Source: Streptomyces sp. NBC_00440 (lineage in GTDB: Bacteria; Actinomycetota; Actinomycetes; Streptomycetales; Streptomycetaceae). Taken from it: a DNA stretch of 64,000 bases. Numbering within the stretch: position 1 is the stretch's first letter; each line of letters opens with the position of its first letter. A program made the translations under genes and the position numbers. Shown piece after piece: positions 1 through 9,600 of the stretch. The notes below the pieces were generated by a model. It made no database searches and was not told the DNA's origin. It saw nothing but the letters and a program-made list of their open reading frames with translations. The stretch lies in assembly GCF_036014215.1 (NCBI RefSeq), contig NZ_CP107921.1, forward strand, positions 1,807,501 to 1,871,500, read 5' to 3'.

Positions 1-589
1 CGCCGGGCTGTCCGGCAGCGCCGTCGACAGCTTCCACCGGCTGGCGCTGCTCTCCGCGGCCGGCACCCTGCGCGGCCACTACAGCGCGCTCACCCAGGTC
101 AAGCGGCTGACCTGGACCCGCGACCAGTACCTCGGCGGCTCCGACAAGGACCTCACCGACGACTACCGGGCGATCGTCGCGGCGGGCAGCGTCGAGCGGA
201 TCCTGGCGGAGAAGGCGCAGGCGGCCCGGATCTGGCAGGAGATCAGCGCGCTCTCCGGGCGGCTTCCGCTGCGCGACCGGGCCGACCGCGAATTCCTGCG
301 CGTCTCGTCCCGCTACGGCCTGCATCTGTACTCGGTCATCCACCACGGCTGGCAGGTGATGCTGCGTGCCTACGCGGGCGAGCGGAGCCACCTGATGGCC
401 GCCCATCTGCGGGCGTACGACAGCGCCTGGGCCTCCTGGCAGCGGCTCGCCGACCGCGAGCCGTCCTGCGCCACGCTCTACCAGCCGCTGGGCTTCGGCC
501 AGAAGGACGCGAACGGGGTGTACGGCGCCGACCCCGACCACGGCATGGGCCCGTCCGTCGACGCCTGCCGGAAACTGCTCGCCTCATGA
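1..589 (+). CDS. C-terminal part of an unidentified protein
   Basis: An open frame enters from the left edge (codons start at base 2) and ends at a TGA at 587-589, leaving 195 visible residues. I do not recognise the family. The fragment is soluble, rich in Trp, Tyr, Arg and Ala, and has no transmembrane stretch; its last part (CATLYQPLGFGQKD, then GMGPSVDACRKLL) looks like an ordered C-terminal domain. The next gene on the same strand, 75 bases on, encodes a Tat-exported glycosidase, so a role in carbohydrate breakdown is possible, but that rests on neighbourhood only. Codon use is typical of the window and the frame is clean, so it is a real gene. Confidence 0.75.
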   Translation, partial: AGLSGSAVDSFHRLALLSAAGTLRGHYSALTQVKRLTWTRDQYLGGSDKDLTDDYRAIVAAGSVERILAEKAQAARIWQEISALSGRLPLRDRADREFLRVSSRYGLHLYSVIHHGWQVMLRAYAGERSHLMAAHLRAYDSAWASWQRLADREPSCATLYQPLGFGQKDANGVYGADPDHGMGPSVDACRKLLAS

Positions 590-664
590 GGCACGTCACC
601 ACGCGCCGCGCCCCGCTCGGGGGCGCCCCGGACCGCACCCCCGTACCGAACAGGAGCCTCCACC

Positions 665-2977
665 GTGCATGAGCTCTCCCGCAGACACTTCGCCGGTACG
701 GCGGCGGGCGCGACCGCCGCCCTCTGGCTGGCCGGGTCCCGCACCGCCTGGGCAGCCCCGGCCGACGGCCGGCCCGGGTCGCACGGCCCCGACGTGTACG
801 AACGGACGGTCCGCGCCGCCGCCATGAAGTGGCGTCGGCTGCCCACCGGCTGGCAGGACGCCCCGTTCCTCGCCAACGGATACCTCGGCGCACAGCTCTA
901 CCGGGGCGCGTCCGCGAACACGCTGAAGCTGATGATCAGCCACACCCAGGTGCAGGACCAGCGCGGCCAGTGGCGCGGCGGCACCGGCTACTCCCGGCTG
1001 CCCGTCGGGTACTTCACGCTTACCCTGGCCGGGGAGATCACCGCCGTCGACTGGACGCTCGATCCGTACGACGCGGAGCTGCGCGGCACGCTCACCACCA
1101 CCCGCGGCTCCCTGTCCTTCTCCGCGCTCGTCCAGAACGACTCGGGCGCGCTGCTGGTCTCGACCCGGCCGAGCGCGGGCGAGGAGTCCGCCGCCTGGGC
1201 CTTCCAGTGGCTCCAGGCCGCCAGTACCCGGCTCATCGACAAGCCGGCCGACTACACGCCCAATCCGGACCCGCGGGCCGGCGCCGGCTTCGTCGAACAG
1301 CCGCTGCTGGCGGGCGGCGGCTGGACGACGGCCTGGCGGGAGCAGCGCGAGGGGACGGGGCGGCTGCTGGCCGCGCAACTGGTCTACCGCTTCCCCGGCG
1401 ATGTGCGGCAGGCGACCGCGGACGCCGTGGCGGCGGTGGACCGCGCGCTGGCCACCGGCCCGGACCGGCTGGTCGCCCGGCACCGCGAGTGGTGGCACGC
1501 CTACTACCGGCGCAGCTTCCTCTCCGTACCGGACAAGCGGCTCCAGGCGTTCTACGTCCTCCAGCTCTACAAGATGGCCTCGACCACCCGCGCCCAGGGC
1601 CCGACCCTGTCCGAGTGGGGGCCCTGGTACCCGGAGGTCGGCAACAGCTGGACGGCGGTGTGGTGGAACCTCAACGTCCAGATCGGGATGCCCGCGGTCA
1701 ACGGCACCAACCACCCCGAACTGGACTCGGTGACCCAGGCGTTCCGCCGTTTCGAGAAGAACCTGCCGACGTCCGTTCCGGCCGCCTACCGCGACGGCCA
1801 CAACTACGCGCTCGGCCACCCGTCCGACTGGCAGCTGCGGGCGGGCGACACATACGACGTCGGGGTCCCCGGCTCCGACCACATCTCCGACAACTTCGGC
1901 AATCTCACCTGGGCGCTGCACAACGTCTGGCTCTCGTACCGGCACTCGATGGACCTCGCCACCCTGCGTGACGTGGTGTATCCGATCCTCGCGAAAGCCA
2001 TCAACTTCTACGCCAACTTCCTGCACGAGGGCGGCGACGGCAAGCTGCACCTGCTGACCACCCGCTCCCCCGAGTACGCCAACGCGGCGGACTGCACCTA
2101 CGACCTCTCACTGATCCGCTGGGGCGCCCGTACGCTCATCGACTCGGCCCGGCTGCTGCGCGTCGACGACCCCCGCGCCCGGCAGTGGCGGGACATCTCG
2201 GCGCGGCTCACCCCGTACGCCGAGGACCCGGCGGACGGGGTGATGATCGGCAAGGACGTGCCACTGGCGGACTCGCACCGCCACCACTCCCATCTGCTCT
2301 GGCTCTATCCGCTGCGCGAGCGGAAGTGGGACAGGCAGGGCGACCGGGATGTGATGCGGCGCTCGCTGGCCCACTGGACGAGCATGCAGAGCGCCTGGCA
2401 CGGCTACAGCTACGCCACCTCGTCGTCCATGTACTCGGTGATGGGCGAGCCGGAGAAGGCGCTGGACCAGCTGACCTTCTTCACCGACGGGAACACCGTC
2501 GCCGACTGTCAGATGACGCCCAACACGATGTACCGCGAGGGCAAGAACCTCGCACTCGAATCCCCCCTGGCGGCGGTCCAGTCGATGCTGGACATGGCGG
2601 TGCAGGGCGACGGCGGGGTGCTGAAGGTGTTCCCCTCGGTGTCGGAGCGGTGGGCGGACGCGTCGATCGCCTCCCTGCGCACCGAGGGCGCCTTCCTGGT
2701 GGACGCGGACCGTGCGGGCGGCGCCACCCGCTGGATACGGATCCGGAGCGAGGCCGGCGAACCGCTCACGCTCGACCACGGGATCTCCGGCGCGGTCGAC
2801 GTACGGGACGAGCACGGTCGTCCGCTGTCCTGGCACGGCACGGGCCCCGGCCGGATCGCGGTGCGGCTGCCGCGCGGCGCGACGGCCGTGGTCACCCCGC
2901 GCGGCGCCCGCGCGTCCCGGGGGCCCAGGGACGTACCGGCGAACGGGCCGGCCGAGCCGTGGGGGCTGCCGTCCTGA
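665..2977 (+). CDS. Tat-exported GH95-like glycoside hydrolase
   Basis: 770 aa. The GTG start is preceded by AGGAGC about ten bases upstream. The N-terminus carries a twin-arginine signal (SRRHF, then an Ala/Gly-rich hydrophobic stretch to about residue 31), so the protein should leave the cell folded. Residues 60-75 (FLANGYLGAQLYRG) resemble the opening strand of the GH95 N-terminal domain. The end of the catalytic region, with VFPSVSERWADASIASLRTE and then an AFLVDADR segment, matches the usual GH95 finish in which a six-hairpin barrel is followed by a small beta domain. Characterised GH95 enzymes include alpha-L-fucosidases and alpha-L-galactosidases; the substrate here cannot be read from sequence. 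A related (alpha/alpha)6-barrel family is the main alternative. Confidence 0.75.
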   Translation: MHELSRRHFAGTAAGATAALWLAGSRTAWAAPADGRPGSHGPDVYERTVRAAAMKWRRLPTGWQDAPFLANGYLGAQLYRGASANTLKLMISHTQVQDQRGQWRGGTGYSRLPVGYFTLTLAGEITAVDWTLDPYDAELRGTLTTTRGSLSFSALVQNDSGALLVSTRPSAGEESAAWAFQWLQAASTRLIDKPADYTPNPDPRAGAGFVEQPLLAGGGWTTAWREQREGTGRLLAAQLVYRFPGDVRQATADAVAAVDRALATGPDRLVARHREWWHAYYRRSFLSVPDKRLQAFYVLQLYKMASTTRAQGPTLSEWGPWYPEVGNSWTAVWWNLNVQIGMPAVNGTNHPELDSVTQAFRRFEKNLPTSVPAAYRDGHNYALGHPSDWQLRAGDTYDVGVPGSDHISDNFGNLTWALHNVWLSYRHSMDLATLRDVVYPILAKAINFYANFLHEGGDGKLHLLTTRSPEYANAADCTYDLSLIRWGARTLIDSARLLRVDDPRARQWRDISARLTPYAEDPADGVMIGKDVPLADSHRHHSHLLWLYPLRERKWDRQGDRDVMRRSLAHWTSMQSAWHGYSYATSSSMYSVMGEPEKALDQLTFFTDGNTVADCQMTPNTMYREGKNLALESPLAAVQSMLDMAVQGDGGVLKVFPSVSERWADASIASLRTEGAFLVDADRAGGATRWIRIRSEAGEPLTLDHGISGAVDVRDEHGRPLSWHGTGPGRIAVRLPRGATAVVTPRGARASRGPRDVPANGPAEPWGLPS

Positions 2978-3020
2978 CCGGGCTGCACCTCGCCCGGCGC
3001 TGACTTGCCCGCAGTCCGCC

Positions 3021-3533
3021 TTACTTGCTGTCCGCGCCGGTGCGATGCGCGGCGCTGTCCCCGACGGTGCGGCGCATCGCCCGGTGCGGGATGCCCGCAT
3101 CCGGGAACTCGGGTCCGTACGCCACGTACCCCAGGCGCTCGTAGAAACCCAGCGCATGGGTCTGCGCGTGCAGATCCACCGCGGTCAGCCCGCGCTCACG
3201 GGCCGCGTCCTCGATCGCCCGGACCAGCGCGACACCCACGCCCCTGCCCCGCGCGGCAGCGGCGACGGCGAGCCGGCCGAGCGAGCCGACGCCCGGCTCG
3301 TCCACCCCGCGCCCGGGTCCGGCGGCGGGCAGCAGCAGCCGCCCGGTCCCCAGCGGCCCGTCCGCGCCGGCGGCCAGTACATGCACGGTGGCCGCGCCGA
3401 GGGCGTCGTACGCGTCGTACTCCAGCTCGGGCGGCACGCCCTGCTCGGTCACGAAGACGTCCCTGCGGACGGCGAAGCAGGCGTCGAGACCGGCCTTGTC
3501 GGCCACCACCCGCACCTCGTACCCGCTGGTCAC
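3021..3533 (-). CDS. GNAT family N-acetyltransferase
   Basis: 170 aa from a GTG start at 3533. This GTG overlaps the stop codon of the upstream pseudouridine synthase gene by four bases (GTGA), suggesting translational coupling, and is preferred over the much longer upstream reading. The GNAT acetyl-CoA loop is visible near residues 95-101 ([20 protein letters not shown]) and is followed by a typical beta5-alpha4 segment ending in [14 protein letters not shown]. The early segment [15 protein letters not shown] resembles the ElaA/YjcF-like subfamily. The acceptor substrate is unknown. It is the last gene of the TraR/DksA-lspA-rluD run and ends 44 bases from the convergent glycosidase gene. Confidence 0.85.
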   Translation of the reverse strand: MTSGYEVRVVADKAGLDACFAVRRDVFVTEQGVPPELEYDAYDALGAATVHVLAAGADGPLGTGRLLLPAAGPGRGVDEPGVGSLGRLAVAAAARGRGVGVALVRAIEDAARERGLTAVDLHAQTHALGFYERLGYVAYGPEFPDAGIPHRAMRRTVGDSAAHRTGADSK

Positions 3534-4477
3534 CGCTGCTCGCTCTCCGCCCGGATCGCCTCCAGCGCGTGGCGCAGGTCCTCCGGGTACTCGCTCCGGA
3601 ACTGGACCCACTGGCCGTCCGACGGGTGCTCGAAGCCCAGGCTCATCGCGTGCAGCCACTGCCGCGTCAGACCGAGCCGCTTCGCCATGGTCGGGTCGGC
3701 GCCGTAGGTGATGTCGCCCACACAGGGGTGGCGGTGAGCGGACATGTGCACCCGGATCTGGTGCGTGCGCCCGGTCTCCAGCTTGATGTCGAGCAGCGAG
3801 GCCGCCCGGAACGCCTCGATCAGGTCGTAGTGCGTGACGGACGGCTTGCCCTCGGCCGTCACGGCCCACTTGTAGTCGTGGTTGGGGTGGCGCCCGATGG
3901 GGGCGTCGATCGTCCCGCTCATCGGGTCGGGGTGGCCCTGCACCAGCGCGTGGTAGCGCTTGTCGACCGTGCGCTCCCGGAACTGCTGCTTGAGCAGGGT
4001 GTACGCGCGCTCCGACTTGGCCACCACCATCAGCCCGGACGTCCCCACGTCCAGCCGGTGCACGATGCCCTGGCGCTCGGCCGCGCCCGAAGTGGAGATG
4101 CGGTACCCGGCGGCGGCGAGACCGCCGATGACGGTGGTGCCGGTCCAGCCGGGGCTGGGGTGGGCGGCGACACCGACGGGCTTGAGGATCACCACGATGT
4201 CGTCGTCGTCATGGACGATCTCCATGCCCTCGACGGGCTCGGCGACGATCTGCACGGGGGCGGCGGCCGCGGGCATCTCAACCTCCAGCCAGGCGCCGCC
4301 CCGGACCCGCTCGGACTTCCCGACCACTGACCCGTCGACCTGGACCTTTCCCGAGGCGGCGAGGTCGGCCGCCTTGGTGCGGGAAAACCCGAACATGCGG
4401 GAGATGGCGGCGTCGACGCGCTCGCCCTCCAGGCCATCGGGAACGGGCAGGGTGCGGATCTCGGGAACGGTACTCAC
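3530..4477 (-). CDS. rluD: RluA/RluD-type 23S rRNA pseudouridine synthase
   Basis: 315 aa, GTG start. Residues about 15-75 form an S4-like RNA-binding domain ([20 protein letters not shown]), followed by the RluA catalytic domain. The catalytic aspartate lies in the family motif [16 protein letters not shown]. Later conserved segments [10 protein letters not shown] and [10 protein letters not shown] are intact. E. coli RluD isomerises uridines in helix 69 of 23S rRNA; the exact target here is inferred from family membership only. The gene lies 38 bases downstream of lspA, an arrangement common in bacteria, and overlaps the downstream acetyltransferase start by four bases. Confidence 0.92.
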   Translation of the reverse strand: MSTVPEIRTLPVPDGLEGERVDAAISRMFGFSRTKAADLAASGKVQVDGSVVGKSERVRGGAWLEVEMPAAAAPVQIVAEPVEGMEIVHDDDDIVVILKPVGVAAHPSPGWTGTTVIGGLAAAGYRISTSGAAERQGIVHRLDVGTSGLMVVAKSERAYTLLKQQFRERTVDKRYHALVQGHPDPMSGTIDAPIGRHPNHDYKWAVTAEGKPSVTHYDLIEAFRAASLLDIKLETGRTHQIRVHMSAHRHPCVGDITYGADPTMAKRLGLTRQWLHAMSLGFEHPSDGQWVQFRSEYPEDLRHALEAIRAESEQR

Positions 4478-4515
4478 CCGTCGAGTATGCCTTGCCCGGA
4501 GGACCCGCCGGTCCG

Positions 4516-5196
4516 TCAGTCCTTGTGGACGGTCCCGTCGGGGTCGAGGCCCTTGAACGACAGCAGCACGATCAGGATGCCGCCGCAGACGATCGCGGAG
4601 TCGGCGAGGTTGAACACCGCGAAGTGCGCGGGCCTGATGAAGTCGACGACCTCGCCCTGGAAGACACCGGGCGAGCGGAAGATCCGGTCGGTCAGATTGC
4701 CCAGCGCGCCACCGAGCAGCAGACCGAGCGCGACCGCCCAGGGCGCGCTGTAGAGCTTCCTGGCCAGCCGGACGATGACCACGATCACGGACGCCGCGAC
4801 AATGGTGAAGATCACGGTGTACGCCGACCCGAGCCCGAAGGCGGCGCCCGCGTTCCGGATCGCGTCGAACTGCAGCAGATCACCGATCACCTTGACGGGG
4901 GCGTGGTGCTCCAGCTTGGCCACCACGATCGTCTTGCTCACCAGGTCGAGCAGATAGGCGAGGACGGCCACGACGAAGAGCACCGTGAGCCTGCGCTTGC
5001 CCCGGGGCCGCTCTTCGGGGCTCTCCCCGTCGGCGGCCTGCCCGTCGGCGGCCGGTTCGTCCGCGGCCGGCCCGTCGGCGGAATGCGCCCCGGGGGCGTC
5101 CACCGCGGAGGTCTCCTCCTCGGGCGACTGCTCCGGTGCGTCCCCTGCCGACTCGGGAATGTCCGGCGTACCGATGATGCGCTCCGCCTCTGCCAC
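4516..5196 (-). CDS. lspA: Lipoprotein signal peptidase (signal peptidase II)
   Basis: 226 aa from a GTG at 5196, preceded by GAGGG six bases upstream. LspA is an aspartic protease of the cytoplasmic membrane that removes the signal peptide from diacylglyceryl-modified prolipoproteins. Four transmembrane segments fit the family, and the two catalytic aspartates are visible in GNLTDRI and FNLADSA, with the conserved NAGAAFGLG segment before them. The first roughly 65 residues are a Glu/Asp/Ala/Pro-rich cytoplasmic extension (family members are usually about 160 aa) containing repeated [19 protein letters not shown] units; such tails occur in actinomycete LspA proteins. The gene follows the TraR/DksA-like gene by 62 bases on the same strand. 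Confidence 0.93.
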   Translation of the reverse strand: MAEAERIIGTPDIPESAGDAPEQSPEEETSAVDAPGAHSADGPAADEPAADGQAADGESPEERPRGKRRLTVLFVVAVLAYLLDLVSKTIVVAKLEHHAPVKVIGDLLQFDAIRNAGAAFGLGSAYTVIFTIVAASVIVVIVRLARKLYSAPWAVALGLLLGGALGNLTDRIFRSPGVFQGEVVDFIRPAHFAVFNLADSAIVCGGILIVLLSFKGLDPDGTVHKD

Positions 5197-5258
5197 GTGA
5201 TTCCCTCGCCCTAGTACCTGACTGAGGACGAGGGTACGACACACCGCCCCCGAAGCTC

Positions 5259-6107
5259 TCAGGACCTGCGCTCCTGTTTCTGCTTGCACTCGACGCAGAG
5301 GGTGGCGCGCGGGAAGGCCTGCATGCGCGCCTTGCCGATCGGCTTGCCGCAGTTCTCGCAGAGCCCGTACGTCCCGGCGTCGAGCCGCTCCAGCGCCCGC
5401 TCGGTCTGCTCCAGCATCTCGCGGGCGTTGGCCGCGAGTGCCAGCTCGCTCTCCCGGGTGATGTTCTTGGTGCCGGTGTCGGCCTGGTCGTCACCCGCGC
5501 CCTCGCCGGAGTCCCGCATCAGACCGGCGAGAGCCGTCTCCGCCGCCGCGATCTCGGCTCCCAGCCGCAGGTCCTCGCTCTGCAGCTCGGCCCGGGCGTC
5601 GGCGACCTCCTCCGGGGTCCAGGGGTCCTCGCCGGGCCGTACGGGCAGCTCCCCCGGGGCCACGGGCGCGGCGACCCGGGCCTTGGGTACGGCGGAGGGG
5701 GCGGGCTTGCCGGCCGCCGCGCTCCCGCCGGCGCTCTTCTTCGCAACCACCGTCTTGGCTCCCGTCTGTTCCGCGGCCTCGGCCGCCCCCTGCGCCGCGG
5801 TCGCGGCCGTGCTGTCCGGCGCCGGGTGGCCCGGTGACGTACTGGACGCGGCCTTCTTCGCGGCCGTCTTCTTGGCAGCCGCCTTCTTGGCTGCGGTCTT
5901 CTTCACGGGCGCCTTCTTGGCGGGCGCCCTCTTGGCTGCGGTCTTCTTGGCTGCTGCCTTCTTCCCCGCCGCGGCCTTCTTCGCGGTGGGTTTCCCGGCG
6001 ACGGTCCCGTCCGCGGCGGCTCCGTGCTCGCCTGCCGCGTCCCCGGCCGTCGCCCCAGTGGATTCTGCGGACGCCGATCTCGATCCGGCGGTCTTCTTCG
6101 CCACCAT
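5259..6107 (-). CDS. TraR/DksA-type zinc-finger protein with a Lys/Ala-rich histone-like tail
   Basis: 282 aa. The ATG at 6107 is preceded by AGGGG at a suitable distance. The last 100 residues form a DksA/TraR fold: a coiled-coil segment ([20 protein letters not shown]), then a C4 zinc finger (CENCG, 17 residues, CVECK). DksA-family proteins bind RNA polymerase through the secondary channel and alter initiation at ppGpp-controlled promoters; the role of this actinomycete group is less clear. Residues about 35-85 consist of repeated [15 protein letters not shown] units like eukaryotic histone H1 or mycobacterial HupB tails, an arrangement absent from the short enterobacterial DksA. The tail may bind nucleic acid. 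The frame stays open far upstream, antisense to ileS, but codon use and the ribosome binding site support this start. Confidence 0.88.
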   Translation of the reverse strand: MVAKKTAGSRSASAESTGATAGDAAGEHGAAADGTVAGKPTAKKAAAGKKAAAKKTAAKRAPAKKAPVKKTAAKKAAAKKTAAKKAASSTSPGHPAPDSTAATAAQGAAEAAEQTGAKTVVAKKSAGGSAAAGKPAPSAVPKARVAAPVAPGELPVRPGEDPWTPEEVADARAELQSEDLRLGAEIAAAETALAGLMRDSGEGAGDDQADTGTKNITRESELALAANAREMLEQTERALERLDAGTYGLCENCGKPIGKARMQAFPRATLCVECKQKQERRS

Positions 6108-6380
6108 GGCCGCGGCCCCTTCACATTTTGTGATCTTGCTCGCGAGTCTGCTGGGACGATAAATCGACACCAGTCCCGCGGCAACGGGGCACGCCGCCGG
6201 TTCAGCCCTCCTCACGTCCTGGACAAGCCGAGCCTGCAAGCGTTGTGCCCAGCTCCCCGCCCGGTAATCCGCCAACCGGGAGTCCCGGTATCCCGCGGGG
6301 CCGCGTGTGGCCATTCGGGTCAGCCCGGCGGCCGCGAGCGCCCGCGGGAAAACCGGTCGGAACCCGTCCATGCGGGCCCG

Positions 6381-6386
6381 TACACT
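6381..6386 (+). promoter_or_regulatory. Candidate -10 element for the ileS T-box transcript
   Basis: TACACT fits the Streptomyces HrdB -10 consensus (TAnnnT) and lies just before the structured leader, which would place the start of transcription at about 6393. A convincing -35 hexamer is not visible. The rest of 6108-6380, between the divergent zinc-finger gene and this site, holds no other recognisable element. Confidence 0.4.
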
Positions 6387-6392
6387 GGCCCC

Positions 6393-6662
6393 AGCGGAAG
6401 GCATGGACGGGACGAGTAGCGGCGCAAGCGGCCACGAGCGATCCGGGGACGGTGTGAGCCCGGAGGCAGGCACGGCGTGAAGATCACCCCTGAGCCGTCG
6501 GAAGAAAGCCCGTGAGCCAGTGGACGGGGCGAGTAGAACCGGCACCGCGACCCCAATGAGGGGGCCACGGCACGACAGCCGGGGCCAAGGAGGGTGGTAC
6601 CGCGGGAGCGACTGGGCTCTCGTCCCTCCGACGGAGAGAGAAACGTCCGTTGGAGGAGTTCG
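6393..6662 (+). promoter_or_regulatory. T-box riboswitch of ileS, translational type
   Basis: The leader contains the hallmark T-box sequence AGGGTGGTACCGCG at 6591-6604. Its TGGT bulge can pair with the ACCA end of uncharged tRNA-Ile. An ATC (Ile) specifier is seen at 6483-6485 within GTGAAGATCACC, in a stem I context that also has the GAGTA-type bulge. There is no intrinsic terminator between the T-box and the gene. Instead 6625-6634 (CCTCCGACGG) can pair over ten bases, one of them G-U, with 6647-6656, which includes the ribosome binding site GGAGGAG at 6652-6658. Uncharged tRNA-Ile should therefore free the ribosome binding site rather than prevent termination. Actinobacterial ileS T-boxes of this kind are known; exact helix boundaries are my inference. 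Confidence 0.93.
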
Positions 6663-9600
6663 ATGACACCGCCCCTGTACCGCCAGGTGCCCGCCCAGGT
6701 CGACCTGCCCGCCCTTGAGCACGCCGTGCTCGACTTCTGGCAGGAGGCACAGGTCTTCTCGAAGAGTCTGGAGCAGTCCGAAGGACGCCCCGAGTGGGTG
6801 TTCTACGAGGGACCGCCGACCGCCAACGGCATGCCGGGCGCGCACCACATCGAGGCCCGTGTCTTCAAGGACGTCTTCCCGCGCTTCCGCACGATGCGGG
6901 GCTACCACGTGCCGCGCAAGGCGGGCTGGGACTGCCACGGTCTGCCCGTCGAGCTGGCGGTCGAGAAGGAACTCGGCTTCACCGGCAAGCAGGACATCGA
7001 GGCGTACGGGATCGCCGCCTTCAACGACAAGTGCCGCGCCTCGGTCACCCGGCACACCGACGCCTTCGCCGACCTGACCACCCGGATGGGCTACTGGGTC
7101 GACCTGGACAACGCGTACCGGACGATGGACCCGTCCTACGTCGAGAGCGTCTGGTGGTCGCTGAAGGAGATCTTCAACAAGGACCTGCTGGTCCAGGACC
7201 ACCGCGTCGCCCCCTGGTGCCCGCGGTGCGGCACCGGCCTCTCGGACCACGAGCTGGCCCAGGGGTACGAGACGGTCGTCGACCCCTCCGTCTTCGTGCG
7301 CTTCCCGCTCACCTCCGGGCCCCTCGCGGGCGAGGCCGCCCTGCTGGTCTGGACGACCACTCCCTGGACGCTGGTCTCCAACACGGCTGTCGCCGCGCAC
7401 CCCGGCGTCAGCTATGTCGTCGCGACCGACGGCACGGAGAAGCTGGTGGTCGCCGAGCCTCTGCTCGAAAAGGCGCTCGGCGAGGGCTGGGAGACCACGG
7501 GCGAGCGTTTCACCGGCGCCGAGATGGAGCGCTGGACCTACCAGCGCCCGTTCACGCTGGTCGACTTCCCGGCCGAGGCGCACTACGTCGTCAACGCCGA
7601 GTACGTCACGACAGAGGACGGCACCGGACTCGTCCACCAGTCCCCCGCCTTCGGTGAGGACGACCTCAAGGTCTGCCGGTCGTACGGCCTGCCGGTCGTC
7701 AACCCGGTCCGCCCCGACGGCACGTTCGAGGAGGGCGTCCCGCTCGTCGGCGGTGTCTTCTTCAAGAAGGCCGACGAGACGCTGGTAGCCGACCTCCAGG
7801 CACGCGGCGCGCTCTTCCGGCACGTCCCGTACGAGCACAGCTACCCGCACTGCTGGCGCTGCCACACCGCGCTCCTCTACTACGCGCAGCCGTCCTGGTA
7901 CATCAGGACCACCGCGGTCAAGGACGCGATGCTCCGGGAGAACGAGAAGACCAACTGGTTCCCGGACTCGGTCAAGCAGGGCCGCTTCGGCGACTGGCTG
8001 AACAACAACGTCGACTGGGCGCTCTCCCGCAACCGTTACTGGGGCACCCCGCTGCCGATCTGGCGCTGCGAGGACGACCACCTCACCGTCATCGGATCGC
8101 GCGCCGAACTGACCGACCTGACCGGCACCGACCAGTCGGAGCTCGACCCGCACCGCCCGTACATCGACGAGGTCACCTTCCCGTGCCCGCAGTGCGAGAA
8201 GACCGCGACCCGGGTCCCGGAGGTCATCGACGCCTGGTACGACTCGGGTTCGATGCCGTTCGCGCAGTACGGCTACCCGTACCGGAACAAGGAACTCTTC
8301 GAGCGCCGCTACCCGGCGCAGTTCATCTCCGAGGCCATCGACCAGACACGCGGGTGGTTCTACACACTCATGGCGGTCGGCACGCTGGTCTTCGACAAGT
8401 CGAGTTACGAGAACGTCGTCTGCCTGGGCCACATCCTCGCCGAGGACGGCAGGAAGATGTCCAAGCACCTGGGCAACACCCTCGACCCGATCCCGCTGAT
8501 GGACCGGCACGGGGCGGACGCGGTGCGCTGGTTCATGGCGGCCGGCGGCTCCCCGTGGGCGGCCCGCCGCGTCGGCCACGGCACGATCCAGGAGGTGGTC
8601 CGCAAGACCCTCCTCACGTACTGGAACACGGTGGCCTTCCAGGCGCTGTACGCCCGTACGTCCGGCTGGGCCCCCTCGGCCTCCGACCCGGCGCCCGGCG
8701 ACCGCACGGTCCTGGACCGCTGGCTGCTCAGCGAGCTCAACGCGCTGGTGGACCAGGTGACCAAGTCGCTGGACGCGTACGACACCCAGCGGGCCGGCAA
8801 GCTCCTGTCGGCCTTCGTCGACGACCTGTCGAACTGGTACGTGCGCCGCTCGCGCCGGCGCTTCTGGCAGGGCGACGCTGCGGCGCTGCGCACGCTGCAC
8901 GAGGTGATCGAGACGGTCACCGGGCTGATGGCGCCGCTCACCCCGTTCATCACCGAGCGGGTCTGGCAGGACATGATCACCCCGGTCACCCCGGACGCCC
9001 CGGAGTCGGTGCACCTCTCCAGCTGGCCGAAGGCCGACCTGGCGGCGATCGACCCGCAGCTCTCGCAGCAGATGGCGCTGGTGCGGCGCCTGGTGGAGCT
9101 GGGCCGTGCGACGCGCGCCGAGTCGGGCGTCAAGACCCGCCAGCCGCTCTCCCGCGCACTGGTCGCGGCGGCAGGGTTCGAGTCACTGACGCCCGAGCTC
9201 CGCGCCCAGATCACCGAGGAGCTGAACGTCTCGTCCCTGGCCTCGCTCTCCGAGGTCGGCGGCTCGCTGGTGGACACCACGGCCAAGGCCAACTTCCGCG
9301 CGCTGGGCAAGCGTTTCGGCAAGGGCGTCCAGGCGGTGGCCAAGGCGGTGGCCGAGGCCGACGCGGCAGCGCTCTCGCTCGCGCTGCGCGAGGGCACGGC
9401 ATCGGTGACGGTGGAAGGTGAGACCGTCACGCTCTCCCCCGACGAGGTGATCATCACCGAAACCCCGCGCGAGGGCTGGTCGGTGGCGTCCGACTCGGGC
9501 GCGACGGTGGCCCTGGACCTGGAGATCACCCCGGAACTGCGCAGGGCCGGGCTGGCGCGCGACGCGATCCGCCTGATCCAGGAGGCCCGCAAGAACAGCG

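Noticed and set aside
596..2050. Long minus-strand reading frame opposite the glycosidase gene
   Set aside because: It is antisense to a gene with a Tat signal and family motifs, is full of Arg/Gly/Val from GC-rich frame bias, has no ribosome binding site and resembles no family. The same holds for other long antisense frames in the window, for example on the plus strand at 16100-17911 and 24583-26943.
6108..9014. Upstream extension of the zinc-finger gene through ileS
   Set aside because: The frame stays open by GC bias, but it lies antisense to ileS and contains no family sequence before the MVAKKTAG start, which has its own ribosome binding site.
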